Source: Limnoperna fortunei
Taxonomy: Eukaryota > Mollusca > Bivalvia > Mytilida > Modiolidae
NCBI GenBank assembly: GCA_944474755.1
Contig: OX104122.1
Span: 3,869,223-3,933,222, forward strand
Reading direction: 5' to 3'
Length of the DNA: 64,000 nucleotides
Shown here: in pieces, positions 38,201 to 51,761 of the stretch
Numbering within the stretch: the stretch's first letter is position 1
How the letters are laid out: every line of letters starts with the position of its first letter
The notes under the pieces: model-generated
The model's input: the letters and a program-made list of their open reading frames with translations, nothing else
Told to the model about the DNA's origin: nothing
Databases searched by the model: none
Translations under genes and position numbers: made by a program

Positions 38201-41030
38201 ATGCACCCTGTTCCTGCTCCGGTTATAAGTCTGTTAGTATGCACCCTGCTTCCGCTCCCATTATAAGACTGTTAGTATGCACCATGCTGGCACTCCCGTT
38301 ATAAGACTGTAACTATGCACCCTGCAGCCGCTTCCGTTATAAGACTGTTAGTATGCACCCTGCTGCCGCTCCCGTTATAAGACTGTTAGTATGCATCCTG
38401 CTGCCGCTCCGGTTATAAGACTGTAAGTATGCACCCTGCTACCGCTCCCGTTATAAGACTGTTAGTATGCACCCTGCTGCCGCTCCCGTTATAAGACTGT
38501 AAGTATGCACCCTGCTGCCGCTCCTCTTATAAGACTGTTAGTATGCACCCTGCTGCCGCTCCCGTTATCAGACTGTAAGTATGCACCCTGCTGCCGCTCC
38601 CGTTATAAGACTGTTAGTATGCACCCTGCATCCGCTCCCGTTATAAGACTGTTAGTATGCACCCTGCTGCCGCTCCCGTTATAAGACTGTTAGTATGCAC
38701 CCTGCAGCCGCTCCCGTTATAAGACTGTTAGTATGCACCCTGCTGCCGCTCCCGTTATAAGACTATAAGTATGCACCCTGTTCCTGCTCCGGTTATAAGT
38801 CTGTTAGTATGCACCCTGCTTCCGCTCCCATTATAAGACTGTTAGTATGCACCATGCTGGCACTCCCGTTATAAGACTGTAACTATGCACCCTGCAGCCG
38901 CTTCCGTTATAAGACTTGTAGTATGCACCCTGCTGCTCCTCCCGTTATAAGACTGTTAGTATGAAACTTGTTGCCGCTCCCGTTATAAGACTATAAGTAT
39001 GCACCCTGCTGCCTCTTCCGTTATAAGACTGTAAGTATGCATCCTGCTGCCGCTCCTGTTATAAGACTATTAGCATGCACCCTGCTGCCGCTCTCGCAAT
39101 AAGACTGTAAGTATGCACCCTGCTCCCCTTATAAGACTGTTAGCATATGCACCCTGCTCCCCTTATAAGACTGTTAGCATATGCACCCTGCTGCCGCTCA
39201 CGTATAAGACTGGAAGTATGCACCCTGCTGCCGCTCCCGTTATAAGACTGTTAGTATGCATCCTGCTGCCGCTCCGGTTATAAGACTGTAAGTATGCACC
39301 CTGCTACCGCTCCCGTTATAAGACTGTTAGTATGCACCCTGCTGCCGCTCCCGTAATCAGACTGTAAGTGTGCACCCTGCTGCCGCTCCTCTTATAAGAC
39401 TGTTAGTATGCACCCTGCTGCCGCTCCCGTTATCAGACTGTAAGTATGCACCCTGCTGCCGCTCCCGTTATAAGACTGTTAGTATGCACCCTGCTGCCGC
39501 TCCCGTTATAAGACTGTTAGTATGCACCCTGCTGCCGCTCCCCTTATAAGACTGTTAGTATGCACCCTGCTGCCGCTCCCGTTATCAGACTGTAAGTATG
39601 CACCCTGCTGCCGCTCCCGTTATAAGACTGTTAGTATGCACCCTGCTGCCGCTCCCGTTATAAGACTGTTAGTATGCATCCTGCTGCCGCTCCTCTTATA
39701 AGACTGTTAGTATGCACCCTGCTGCCGCTCCCGTTATCAGACTGTAAGTATGCACCCTGCTGCCGCTCCCGTTATAAGACTGGAAGTATGCACCCTGCTG
39801 CCGCTCCCGTTATAAGACTGTTAGTATGCATCCTGCTGCCGCTCCGGTTATAAGACTGTAAGTATGCACCCTGCTACCGCTCCCGTTATAAGACTGTTAG
39901 TATGCACCCTGCTGCCGCTCCCGTTATAAGACTGTAAGTGTGCACCCTGCTGCCGCTCCTCTTATAAGACTGTTAGTATGCACCCTGCTGCCGCTCCCGT
40001 TATCAGACTGTAAGTATGCACCCTGCTGCCGCTCCCGTTATAAGACTGTTAGTATGCACCCTGCATCCGCTCCCGTTATAAGACTGCTAGTATGCACCCT
40101 GCTGCCGCTCCCGTTATAAGACTGTTAGTATGCACCCTGCAGCCGCTCCCGTTATAAGACTGTTAGTATGCACCCTGCAGCCGCTCCCGTTATAAGACTG
40201 TTAGTATGCACCCTGCTGCCGCTCCCGTTATAAGACTATAAGTATGCACCCTGTTCCTGCTCCGGTTATAAGTCTGTTAGTATGCACCCTGCTTCCGCTC
40301 CCATTATAAGACTGTTAGTATGCACCATGCTGGCACTCCCGTTATAAGACTGTAACTATGCACCCTGCAGCCGCTTCCGTTATAAGACTGTTAGTATGCA
40401 CCCTGCTGCCGCTCCCGTTATAAGACTGTTAGTATGCACCCTGCTGCCGCTCCGGTTATAAGACTGTAAGTATGCACCCTGCTACCGCTCCCGTTATAAG
40501 ACTGTTAGTATGCACCCTGCTGCCGCTCCCGTTATAAGACTGTAAGTATGCACCCTGCTGCCGCTCCTCTTATAAGACTGTTAGTATGCACCCTGCTGCC
40601 GCTCCCGTTATCAGACTGTAAGTATGCACCCTGCTGCCGCTCCCGTTATAAGACTGTTAGTATGCACCCTGCATCCGCTCCCGTTATAAGACTGTTAGTA
40701 TGCACCCTGCTGCCGCTCCCGTTATAAGACTGTTAGTATGCACCCTGCAGCCGCTCCCGTTATAAGACTGTTAGTATGCACCCTGCTGCCGCTCCCGTTA
40801 TAAGACTATAAGTATGCACCCTGTTCCTGCTCCGGTTATAAGTCTGTTAGTATGCACCCTGCTTCCGCTCCCATTATAAGACTGTTAGTATGCACCATGC
40901 TGGCACTCCCGTTATAAGACTGTAACTATGCACCCTGCAGCCGCTTCCGTTATAAGACTGTTAGTATGCACCCTGCTGCCGCTCCCGTTATAAGACTGTT
41001 AGTATGCACCCTGCTGTCGCCAACGTTATA
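35253..41030 (+). repeat. Satellite C: 15-mer and 27-mer higher-order repeats
   Basis: The diagnostic CTGTTCCTGCTCCGG unit occurs at 35253, 37182, 38208, 38778, 40251 and 40821. The gaps are 1,929, 1,026, 570, 1,473 and 570 bp. 570 and 1,026 bp are exactly 15 and 27 units. The pair 38208/38778 is repeated as 40251/40821 at 2,043 bp. This is the most regular higher-order part of the array. Confidence 0.9.
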
Positions 41031-41149
41031 AGACTAAGTATGCACCTTGCTGCCGCTCCCCTTATAAGACTGTTAGTATGCACCCTGCTGCCGCTCCCGT
41101 TATCAGACTGTTAGTATGCACCCTGCTGCCGTTCAACATAATACTGAAA

Positions 41150-44100
41150 GAATGCACCCTGCTGCCTCTCCCTTTATAAGACTGATAGTATGCATCATGC
41201 TGCCGCTCCCGTTATTAGACTGTTAGTATGCACCCAGCTGCCGCTCCCGTTATAAGAATGTAACTATGCACCCTGCTGCTGCTCCCGTTATAAGACTGTT
41301 AGTATCCACCCTGCTGCCGCGCCCGTTATAAGACTGTTAGTATGCACCCTGCAGCCGCACCCGTTATAAGACTGTTAGTATGCAGCCTGCTGCCGCTTCC
41401 GTTACAAGACTGTTGGTATGCACCCTTCTGCCTCTCCCGATCTAAGACTGTTGGTATGCACTCTGCTGCCGCTACCGTTATAAGACTGTTGGTATGCACT
41501 CCTGCTGCCGCTAGCGTTATAAGACTGTTGGTATGCACCCTGCTGCCGCTCCCGTTCTAAGACTGTTAGTATGCGACCTGCTGCCGCTCCCGTTCTAAGA
41601 CTGTTAGTATGCGACCTGCTGCCGCTCCCTATATAAGACTGTAAGTATGCAGCCTGCTGCTGCTTCCGTTATAAGACTGTTAGTATGCACACTGCTGCCG
41701 CTCCAATCATAAGACTGTAAGTATGCACCCTGCTGCCGCTCCAGTTATAAGACTGTTAGTATGCACCCTGCTGCCGCTCCCGTTATAAGACTGTAACTAT
41801 GCACCCTGCTGCCGTTTCCGTTACAAGACTGTTAGTATGTACCCTGCTGCAGCTCCAGTTATAAGACTGTAAGTATGCACCCTGCTGCCGCTCCCGTTAT
41901 AAGTCTGTTAGTATGCACCATGCTGCCGCTCCCGTTATAAGACTTTTAGTAAGCACCCTGCTGCTCCTCCCGTTATAAGACTGTTAGTATGAAACTTGTT
42001 GCCTCTCCCGTTATAAGACTATAAGTATGCACCCTGCTGCCTCTTCCGTTATAAGATTGTAAGTATGCATCCTGCTGCCGCTCCTGTTATAAGACTGTTA
42101 GCATGCACCCTGCTGCCGCTCTCGCAATAAGACTGTAAGAATGCACCCTGCTGCCGCTCCCCTTATAAGACTGTTAGTATATGCACCCTGCTGCCGCTCC
42201 CGTTATCAGACTAGACTATTAGTATGCACCCTGCTGGCGCTCCCGTATAAGACTGTAAGTATGCACCCTGCTGCCGCTCAACATAATACTGTAAGTATGC
42301 ACCCTGCTGCCTCTACCTATATAAGACTGGAAGTATGCACCCTGCTGCCGCTCCCGTTATAAGACTGTTAGTATGCATCCTGCTGCCGCTCCGGTTATAA
42401 GACTGTAAGTATGCACCCTGCTACCGCTCCCCTTATAAGACTGTTAGAATGCACCCTGCTTCCGCTCCCATTATAAGACTGTTAGTATGCACCATGCTGG
42501 CACTCCCGTTATAAGACTGTAACTATTCACCCTGCAGCCGCTCCCGATCTAAGACTGTTGGTATGCACTCTGCTGCCGCTACCGTTATAAGACTGTTGGT
42601 ATGCACTCTGCTGCCGCTACCGTTATAAGACTGTTGGTATGCACCCTGCTGCCGCTCCCGTTCTAAGACTGTTAGTATGCGACCTGCTGCCGCTCCCGTT
42701 ATAAGACTGTAAGTGTGCACCCTGCTGCTGCTTCGTTATCAGACTGTTAGTATGCACCCTGCTGCCGCTCCAATCATAAGACTGTAAGTATGCACCCTGC
42801 TGCCGCTACCGTTATAAGACTGTTGGTATGCACTCTGCTGCCGCTTCCGTTACAAGACTGTTAGTATGCACCCTGCTGCCGCTCCCGTTATAAGACTGTT
42901 AGTATGCAACCTGCTGCCGCTCCCGTTATAAGACTGTAAGTATGCACCCTGCTGCCGTTTCCGTTACAAGACTGTTAGTATGTACCCTGCTGCCGCTCCA
43001 GTTATAAGACTGTAAGTATGCACCCTGCCGCCGCTCCCGTTATAAGACTGTTAGTATGCACCATGCTGGCACTCCCGTTATAAGACTGTAACTATGCACC
43101 CTGCAGCCGCTTCCGTTATAAGACTGTTAGTATGCACCCTGCTGCCGCTCCCGTTATAAGACTGTTAGTATGCACCCTGCTGTCGCCAACGTTATAAGAC
43201 TAAGTATGCACCTTGCTGCCGCTCCCCTTATAAGACTGTTAGTATGCACCCTGCTGCCGCTCCCGTTATCAGACTGTTAGTATGCACCCTGCTGCCGTTC
43301 AACATAATACTGAAAGAATGCACCCTGCTGCCTCTCCCTTTATAAGACTGATAGTATGCATCATGCTGCCGCTCGCGTTATTAGACTGTTAGTATGCACC
43401 CAGCTGCCGCTCCCGTTATAAGAATGTAACTATGCACCCTGCTGCTGCTCCCGTTATAAGACTGTTAGTATCCACCCTGCTGCCGCGCCCGTTATAAGAC
43501 TGTTAGTATGCACCCTGCAGCCTCACCCGTTATAAGACTGTTAGTATGCAACCTGCTGCCGCTTCCGTTACAAGACTGTTGGTATGCACCCTGCTGCCTC
43601 TCCCGATCTAAGACTGTTGGTATGCACTCTGCTGCCGCTACCGTTATAAGACTGTTGGTATGCACTCTGCTGCCGCTAGCGTTATAAGACTGTTGGTATG
43701 CACCCTGCTGCCGCTCCCGTTCTAAGACTGTTAGTATGCGACCTGCTGCCGCTCCCGTTCTAAGACTGTTAGTATGCGACCTGCTGCCGCTCCCTATATA
43801 AGACTGTAAGTATGCACCCTGCTGCTGCTTCCGTTATAAGACTGTTGGTATGCACCCTGCTGCCTCTCCCGTTCTAAGACTGTTAGTATGCGACCTGCTG
43901 CCGCTCCCTATATAAGACTGTAAGTATGCACCCTGCTGCCGCTCCCGTTATAAGACTGTTAGTATGCACACTGCTGCCGCTCCAATCATAAGACTGTAAG
44001 TATGCACCCTGCTGCCGCTCCAGTTATAAGACTGTTAGTATGCACCCTGCTGCCGCTCCCGTTATAAGACTGTAACTATGCACCCTGCTGCCATTTCCGT

Positions 44101-45000
44101 TACAAGACTGTTAGTATGTACCCTGCTGCCGCTCCAGTTATAAGACTGTAAGTATGCACCCTGCTGCCGCTCCCGTTATAAGTCTGTTAGTATGCACCAT
44201 GCTGCCGCTCCCGTTATAAGACTTTTAGTAAGCACCCTGCTGCTCCTCCCGTTATAAGACTGTTAGTATGAAACTTGTTGCCTCTCCCGTTATAAGACTA
44301 TAAGTATGCACCCTGCTGCCTCTTCCGTTATAAGATTGTAAGTATGCATCCTGCTGCCGCTCCTGTTATAAGACTGTAAGCATGCACCCTGCTGCCGCTC
44401 TCGCAATAAGACTGTAAGAATGCACCCTGCTGCCGCTCCCCTTATAAGACTGTTAGTATATGCACCCTGCTGCCGCTCCCGTTATCAGACTCTTAGTATG
44501 CACCCTGCTGGCGCTCCCGTATAAGACTGTAAGTATGCACCCTGCTGCCGCTCAACATAATACTGTAAGTATGCACCCTGCTGCCTCTACCTATATAAGA
44601 CTGGAAGTATGCACCCTGCTGCCGCTCCCGTTATAAGACTGTTAGTATGCATCCTGCTGCCGCTCCGGTTATAAGACTGTAAGTATGCACCCTGCTACCG
44701 CTCCCCTTATAAGACTGTTAGAATGCACCCTGCTTCCGCTCCCATTATAAGACTGTTAGTATGCACCATGCTGGCACTCCCGTTATAAGACTGTAACTAT
44801 TCACCCTGCAGCCGCTCCCGATCTAAGACTGTTGGTATGCACTCTGCTGCCGCTACCGTTATAAGACTGTTGGTATGCACTCTGCTGCCGCTACCGTTAT
44901 AAGACTGTTGGTATGCACCCTGCTGCCGCTCCCGTTCTAAGACTGTTAGTATGCGACCTGCTGCCGCTCCCGTTATAAGACTGTAAGTGTGCACCCTGCT
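41150..45000 (+). repeat. Satellite C: duplicated block, 2.17-2.27 kb spacing
   Basis: CACCCAGCTGCCGCTCCCG is at 41231 and 43397, 2,166 bp apart (57 units exactly). Further right, the segment 42523-42720 recurs at 44797-44994 (2,274 bp), so extra sequence was gained between them, visible as a repeated ATGCGACCTGC, TATATAAGACTG cluster near 43740-43920. Confidence 0.88.
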
Positions 45001-48000
45001 GCTGCTTCCGTTATAAGACTGTTAATATGCACCCTGCTGCCGCTCCAATCATAAGACTGTAAGTATGCACCCTGCTGCCGCTACCGTTATAAGACTGTTG
45101 GTATGCATTCTGCTGCCGCTTCCGTTACAAGACTGTTAGTATGCACCCTGCTGCCGCTCCCGTTATAAGACTGTTAGTATGCAACCTGCTGCCGCTCCCG
45201 TTATAAGACTGTAAGTATGCACCCTGCTGCCGTTTCCGTTACAAGACTGTTAGTATGTACCCTGCTGCCGCTCCAGTTATAAGACTGTAAGTATGCACCC
45301 TGCCGCCGCTCCCGTTATAAGTCTGTTAGTATGCACCATGCTGCCGCTCCCGTTATAAGACTGTTAGTATGCATCCTGCTGCCGCTCCGGTTATAAGACT
45401 GTAAGTATGCACCCTGCTACCGCTCCCGTTATAAGACTGTTAGTATGCACCCTGCTGCCGCTCCCGTTATAAGACTGTAAGCATGCACCCTGCTGCCGCT
45501 CCCCTTATAAGACTGTTAGTATGCACCCTGCTGCCGCTCCCGTTATCAGACTGTAAGTATGCACCCTGCTGCCGGTCCCGTTATAAGACTGTTAGTATGC
45601 ACCCTGCAGCCGCTCCCGTTATAAGACTGTTAGTATGCACCCTGCTGCCGCTCCCGTTATAAGACTGTTAGTATGCACCCTGCAGCCCCTCCCGTTATAA
45701 GACTGTAAGTATGCACCCTGTTGCCGCTCCGGTTATCAGACTGTAAGTATGCACCCTGCTGCCGCTCCCCTTATAAGACTGTTAGTATGCACCCTGCTGC
45801 CGCTCCCGTTATCAGACTGTAAGTATGCACCCTGCTGCCGCTCCCGTTATAAGACTGTTAGTATGCACCCTGCAGCCGCTCCCGTTATAAGACTGTTAGT
45901 ATGCACCCTGCTGCCGCTCCCGTTATAAGACTGTTAGTATGCACCATGCTGGCACTCCCGTTATAAGACTGTAACTATGCACCCTGCAGCCGCTTCCGTT
46001 ATAAGACTGTTAGTATGCACCCTGCTGCCGCTCCAGTTATAAGACTGTTAGTATGCACCCTGCTGCCGCTCCCGTTATAAGAATGTAACTATGCACCCTG
46101 CTGCTGCTCCCGTTATAAGACTGTTAGTATCCACCCTGCTGCCGCGCCCGTTATAAGACTGTTAGTATGCACCCTGCTGCCGCACCAGTTATAAGACTGT
46201 TAGTATGCAGCCTGCTGCCGCTTCCGTTACAAGACTGTTGGTATGCACCCTGCTACCGCTCCCGATCTAAGACTGTTGGTATGCACTCTGCTGCCGCTAC
46301 CGTTATAAGACTGTTGGTATGCACTCTGCTGCCGCTCCCGTTATCAGACTGTAAGTATGCACCCTGCCGCCGCTCCCGTTATAAGCCTGTTAGTATGCAC
46401 CCTGCTTTCGCTCTACATCATGCTGTAAGTATGCACCCTGCTGCCGCTCCCGTTATAAGACTGTTAGTATGCAACCTGCTGCCGCTCCCGTTATAAGACT
46501 GTAAGTATGCACCCTGCTGCCGTTTCCGTTACAAGACTGTTAGTATGTACCCTGCTGCCGCTCCCGTTATAAGACTGTTAGTATGCACCCTGCTGCCGCT
46601 CCCGTTATAAGACTTGTAGTATGCACCCTGCTGCTCCTCCCGTTATAAGACTGTTAGTATGAAACTTGTTGCCGCTCCCGTTATAAGACTATAAGTATGC
46701 ACCCTGCTGCCTCTTCCGTTATAAGACTGTAAGTATGCATCCTGCTGCCGCTCCTGTTATAAGACTGTTAGCATGCACCCTGCTGCCGCTCTCGCAATAA
46801 GACTGTAAGTATGCACCCTGCTCCCCTTATAAGACTGTTAGCATATGCACCCTGCTGCCGCTCCCGTTATCAGACTGTTAGTATGCACCCTGCTGGCGCT
46901 CACGTATAAGACTGGAAGTATGCACCCTGCTGCCGCTCCCGTTATAAGACTGTTAGTATGCATCCTGCTGCCGCTCCGGTTATAAGACTGTAAGTATGCA
47001 CCCTGCTACCGCTCCCGTTATAAGACTGTTAGTATGCACCCTGCTGCCGCTCCCGTTATAAGACTGTAAGTGTGCACCCTGCTGCCGCTCCTCTTATAAG
47101 ACTGTTAGTATGCACCCTCCTGCCGCTCCCGTTATCAGACTGTAAGTATGCACCCTGCTGCCGCTCCCGTTATAAGACTGGAAGTATGCACCCTGCTGCC
47201 GCTCCGGTTATAAGTCTGTTAGTATGCACCCTGCTTCCGCTCCCGTTATAAGACTGTTAGTATGCATCCTGCTGCCTCTCCGGTTATAAGACTGTAAGTA
47301 TGCACCCTGCTACCGCTCCCGTTATAAGACTGTTAGTATGCACCCTGCTGCCGCTCCCGTTATAAGACTGTAAGTGTGCACCCTGCTGCCGCTCCTCTTA
47401 TAAGACTGTTAGTATGCACCCTGCTGCCGCTCCCGTTATCAGACTGTAAGTATGCACCCTGCTGCCGCTCCCGTTATAAGACTGTTAGTATGCACCCTGC
47501 AGCCGCTCCCGTTATAAGACTGCTAGTATGCACCCTGCTGCCGCTCCCGTTATAAGACTGTTAGTATGCACCCTGCAGCCGCTCCCGTTATAAGACTGTT
47601 AGTATGCACCCTGCTGCCGCTCCCGTTATCAGACTATAAGTATGCACCCTGTTGCCGCTCAGGTTATAAGACTGTTAGTATGCACCCTGCTTCCGCTCCC
47701 ATTATAAGACTGTTAGTATGCACCATGCTGGCACTCCCGTTATAAGACTGTAACTATGCACCCTGCAGCCGCTTCCGTTATAAGACTTAGTATGCACCCT
47801 GCTGCCGCTCCCGTTATAAGACTGTTAGTATGCACCCTGCTGTCGCCAACGTTATAAGACTGTAACTATGCACCCTGCAGCCGCTTCCGTTATAAGACTG
47901 TTAGTATGCACCCTGCTGCCGCTCCCGTTATCAGACTGTTAGTATGCACCCTGCTGCCGCTCAACATAATACTGAAAGTATGCACCTTGCTGCCTCTCCC

Positions 48001-50930
48001 TTTATAAGACTGATAGTATGCATCATGCTGCCGCTCCCGTTATTAGACTGTTAGTATGCACCCAGCTGCCGCTCCCGTTATAAGAATGTAACTATGCACC
48101 CTGCTGCTGCTCCCGTTATAAGACTGTTAGTATGCACCCTGCTTGCGCGCCCGTTATAAGACTGTTAGTATGCACCCTGCAGCCGCACCCGTTATAAGAC
48201 TGTTAGTATGCAGCCTGCTGCCGCTTCCGTTACAAGACTGTTGGTATGCACCCTGCTGCCGCTCCCGATCTAAGACTGTTGGTATGCACTCTGCTGCCGC
48301 TACCGTTATAAGACTGTTGGTATGCACTCTGCTGCCGCTACCGTTATAAGACTGTTGGTATGCACCCTGCTGCCGCTCCCGTTCTAAGACTGTTAGTATG
48401 CGACCTGCTGCCGCTCCCGTTCTAAGACTGTTAGTATGCGACCTGCTGCCGCTCCCGTTATAAGACTGTTAGTATGCACCCTGCTGCTGCTTCCGTTATA
48501 AGACTGTTAGTATGCGACCTGCTGCCGCTCCCGTTCTAAGACTGTTAGTATGCACCCTGCTGCTGCTTCCGTTATAAGACTGTTAGTATGCACCCTGCTG
48601 CTGCTTCCGTTATAAGACTGTTAGTATGCACACTGCTGCCGCTCCCGTTATAAGACTGTAAGTGTGCACCCTGCTGCTGCTTCCGTTATAAGACTGTTAG
48701 TATGCACCCTGCTGCCGCTCGAATCATAAGACTGTAAGTATGCACCCTGCTGCCGCTCCAGTTATAAGACTGTTAGTATGCACCCTGCTGCCGCTCCAAT
48801 CATAAGACTGTAATTATGCACCCTGCTGCCGCTCCAGTTATAAGACTGTTAGTATTCACCCTGCTGCCGCTCCATTTATAAGACTGTAACTATGCACCCT
48901 GCTGCCGTTTCCGTTACAAGACTGTTAGTATGTACCCTGCTGCCGCTCCAGTTATAAGACTGTAAGTATGCACCCTGCTGCCGCTCCCGTTATAAGTCTG
49001 TTAGTATGCACCACGCTGCCGCTCCCGTTATAAGACTTTTAGTATGCACCCTGCTGCTCCTCCCGTTATAAGACTGTTAGTATGAAACTTGTTGCCGCTC
49101 CCGTTATAAGACTATAAGTATGCACCCTGCTGCCTCTTCCGTTATAAGATTGTAAGTATGCATCCTGCTGCCGCTCCTGTTATAAGACTGTTAGCATGCA
49201 CCCTGCTGCCGCTCTCGCAATAAGCCTGTAAGTATGCACCCTGCTGCCGCTCCCCTTATAAGACTGTTAGTATATGCACCCTGCTGCCGCTCCCGTTATC
49301 AGACTCTTAGTATGCACCCTCTGGCGCTCCCGTATAAGACTGTAAGTATGCACCCTGCTGCCGCTCAACATAATACTGTAAGTATGCACCCTGCTGCCTC
49401 TACCTATATAAGACTGGAAGTATGCACCCTGCTGCCGCTCTCGTTATAAGACTGTTAGTATTCATCCTGCTGCCGCTCCGGTTATAAGACTGTAAGTATG
49501 CACCCTGCTACCGCTCCCGTTATCAGACTGTTAGTATGCACCCTGCTGCCGCTCCCGTTATAAGACTGTAAGTATGCACCCTGCTGCCGCTCCCCTTATA
49601 AGACTGTTAGAATGCACCCTGCTTCCGCTCCCATTATAAGACTGTTAGTATGCACCATGCTGGCACTCCCGTTATAAGACTGTAACTATGCACCCTGCAG
49701 CCGCTCCCGATCTAAGACTGTTGGTATGCACTCTGCTGCCGCTACCGTTATAAGACTGTTGGTATGCACTCTGCTGCCGCTACCGTTATAAGACTGTTGG
49801 TATGCACTCTGCTGCCGCTACCGTTATAAGACTGTTGGTATGCACTCTGCTGCCGCTACCGTTATAAGACTGTTGGTATGCCCCCTGCTGCCGCTCCCGT
49901 TCTAAGACTGTTAGTATGCGACCTGCTGCCGCTCCCGTTATAAGACTGTTAGTATGCACCCTGCTGCCGCTCCAGTTATAAGACTGTTAGTATGCACCCT
50001 GCTGCCGCTCCCGTTATCAGACTGTAACTATGCACCCTGCTGCCGCTTCCGTTACAAGACTGTTAGTATGCACCCTGCTGCCGCTCCCGTTATAAGACTG
50101 TTAGTATGCAACCTGCTGCCGCTCCCGTTATAAGACTGTAAGTATGCACCCTGCTGCCGTTTCCGTTACAAGACTGTTAGTATGTACCCTGCTGCCGCTC
50201 CAGTTATAAGACTGTAAGTATGCATCCTGCCGCCGCTCCCGTTATAAGTCTGTTAGTATGCACCATGCTGCCGCTCCCGTTATAAGACTTTTAGTATGCA
50301 CCCTGCTGCTCCTCCCGTTATAAGACTGTTAGTATGAAACTTGTTGCCGCTCCCGTTATAAGACTATAAGTATGCACCCTGCTGCCTCTTCCTTTATAAG
50401 ATTGTAAGTATGCATCCTGCTGCCGTTCCTGTTATAAGACTGTTAGCATGCACCCTGCTGCCGCTCTCGCAATAAGACTGTAAGTATGCACCCTGCAGCC
50501 GCTCCCCTTATAAGACTGTTAGTATATGCACCCTGCTGCCGCTCCCGTTATCAGACTCTTAGTATGCACCCTGCTGGCGCTCCCGTATAAGACTGTAAGT
50601 ATGCACCCTGCTGCCGCTCAACATAATACTGTAAGTATGCACCCTGCTGCCTCTCCCTATATAAGACTGGAAGTATGCACCCTGCTGCCGCTCCCGTTAT
50701 AAGACTGTTAGTATGCATCCTGCTGCCGCTCCGGTTATAAGACTGTAAGTATGCACCCTGCTACCGCTCCCGTTATAAGACTGTTAGTATGCACCCTGCT
50801 GCCGCTCCCGTAATAAGACTGTAAGTATGCACCCTGCTGCCGCTCCCCTTATAAGACTGTTAGTATGCACCCTGCTGCCGCTCCCGTTATCAGACTGTAA
50901 GTATGCACCCTGCTGCCGCTCCCCTTATAA

Positions 50931-51600
50931 GACTGTTAGAATGCACCCTGCTGCCGCTCCGGTTATCAGACTGTAAGTATGCACCCTGCTGCCGCTCCCG
51001 TTATAAGACTGTTAGTATGCACCCTGCAGCCGCTCCCGTTATAAGACTGTAAGTATGCACCCTGCTGCCGCTCCCGTTATAAGACTGTTAGTATGCACCC
51101 TGCAGCCGCTCCCGTTATAAGACTGTTAGTATGCACCCTGCTGCCGCTCCCGTTATAAGACTGTAAGTATGCACCCTGTTGCCGCTCTGGTTATAAGACT
51201 GTTAGTATGAACCCTGCTGCCGCTCCCCTTATAAGACTGTTAGAATGCACCCTGCTGCCGCTCCGGTTATCAGACTGTAAGTATGCACCCTGCTGCCGCT
51301 CCCGTTATAAGACTGTTAGTATGCACCCTGCAGCCGCTCCCGTTATAAGACTGTAAGTATGCACCCTGCTGCCGCTCCCGTTATAAGACTGTTAGTATGC
51401 ACCCTGCAGCCGCTCCCGTTATAAGACTGTAAGTATGCACCCTGCTGCCGCTCCCGTTATAAGACTGTTAGTATGCACCCTGCAGCCGCTCCCGTTATAA
51501 GACTGTTAGTATGCACCCTGCTGCCGCTCCCGTTATAAGACTGTAAGTATGCACCCTGTTGCCGCTCTGGTTATAAGACTGTTAGTATGAACCCTGCTGC
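50931..51600 (+). repeat. Satellite C: 8-mer local higher-order repeat (304 bp)
   Basis: GACTGTTAGAATGCACCCTG followed by a CCGGTTATCAGACTG unit occurs at 50931 and 51235, exactly 304 bp apart, with TGCAGCCGC units alternating with TGCTGCCGC units between them. The alternation is extended by further dimers near 51300-51500. Confidence 0.82.
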
Positions 51601-51752
51601 CGCTCCCATTATAAGACTGTTAGTATGCACCATGCTGGCACTCCCGTTACAAGACTGTAACTATGCACCCTGCAGCCGCTTCCGTTATAAGACTCTTAGT
51701 ATGCACCCTGCTGCCGCTCCTGTTATAAGACTGTTAGTATGCACCCTGCTGT

Positions 51753-51761
51753 CCCCCCCCC
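51753..51761. repeat. C9 run within a satellite C unit
   Basis: A unit variant with GTCGCCCCCG has become a C9 homopolymer followed by GTTAAAAGAC. A paralogous unit at 54320-54329 has C10, with the same AAAAGAC change. This is slippage after block duplication, or a sequencing length error. Confidence 0.85.
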
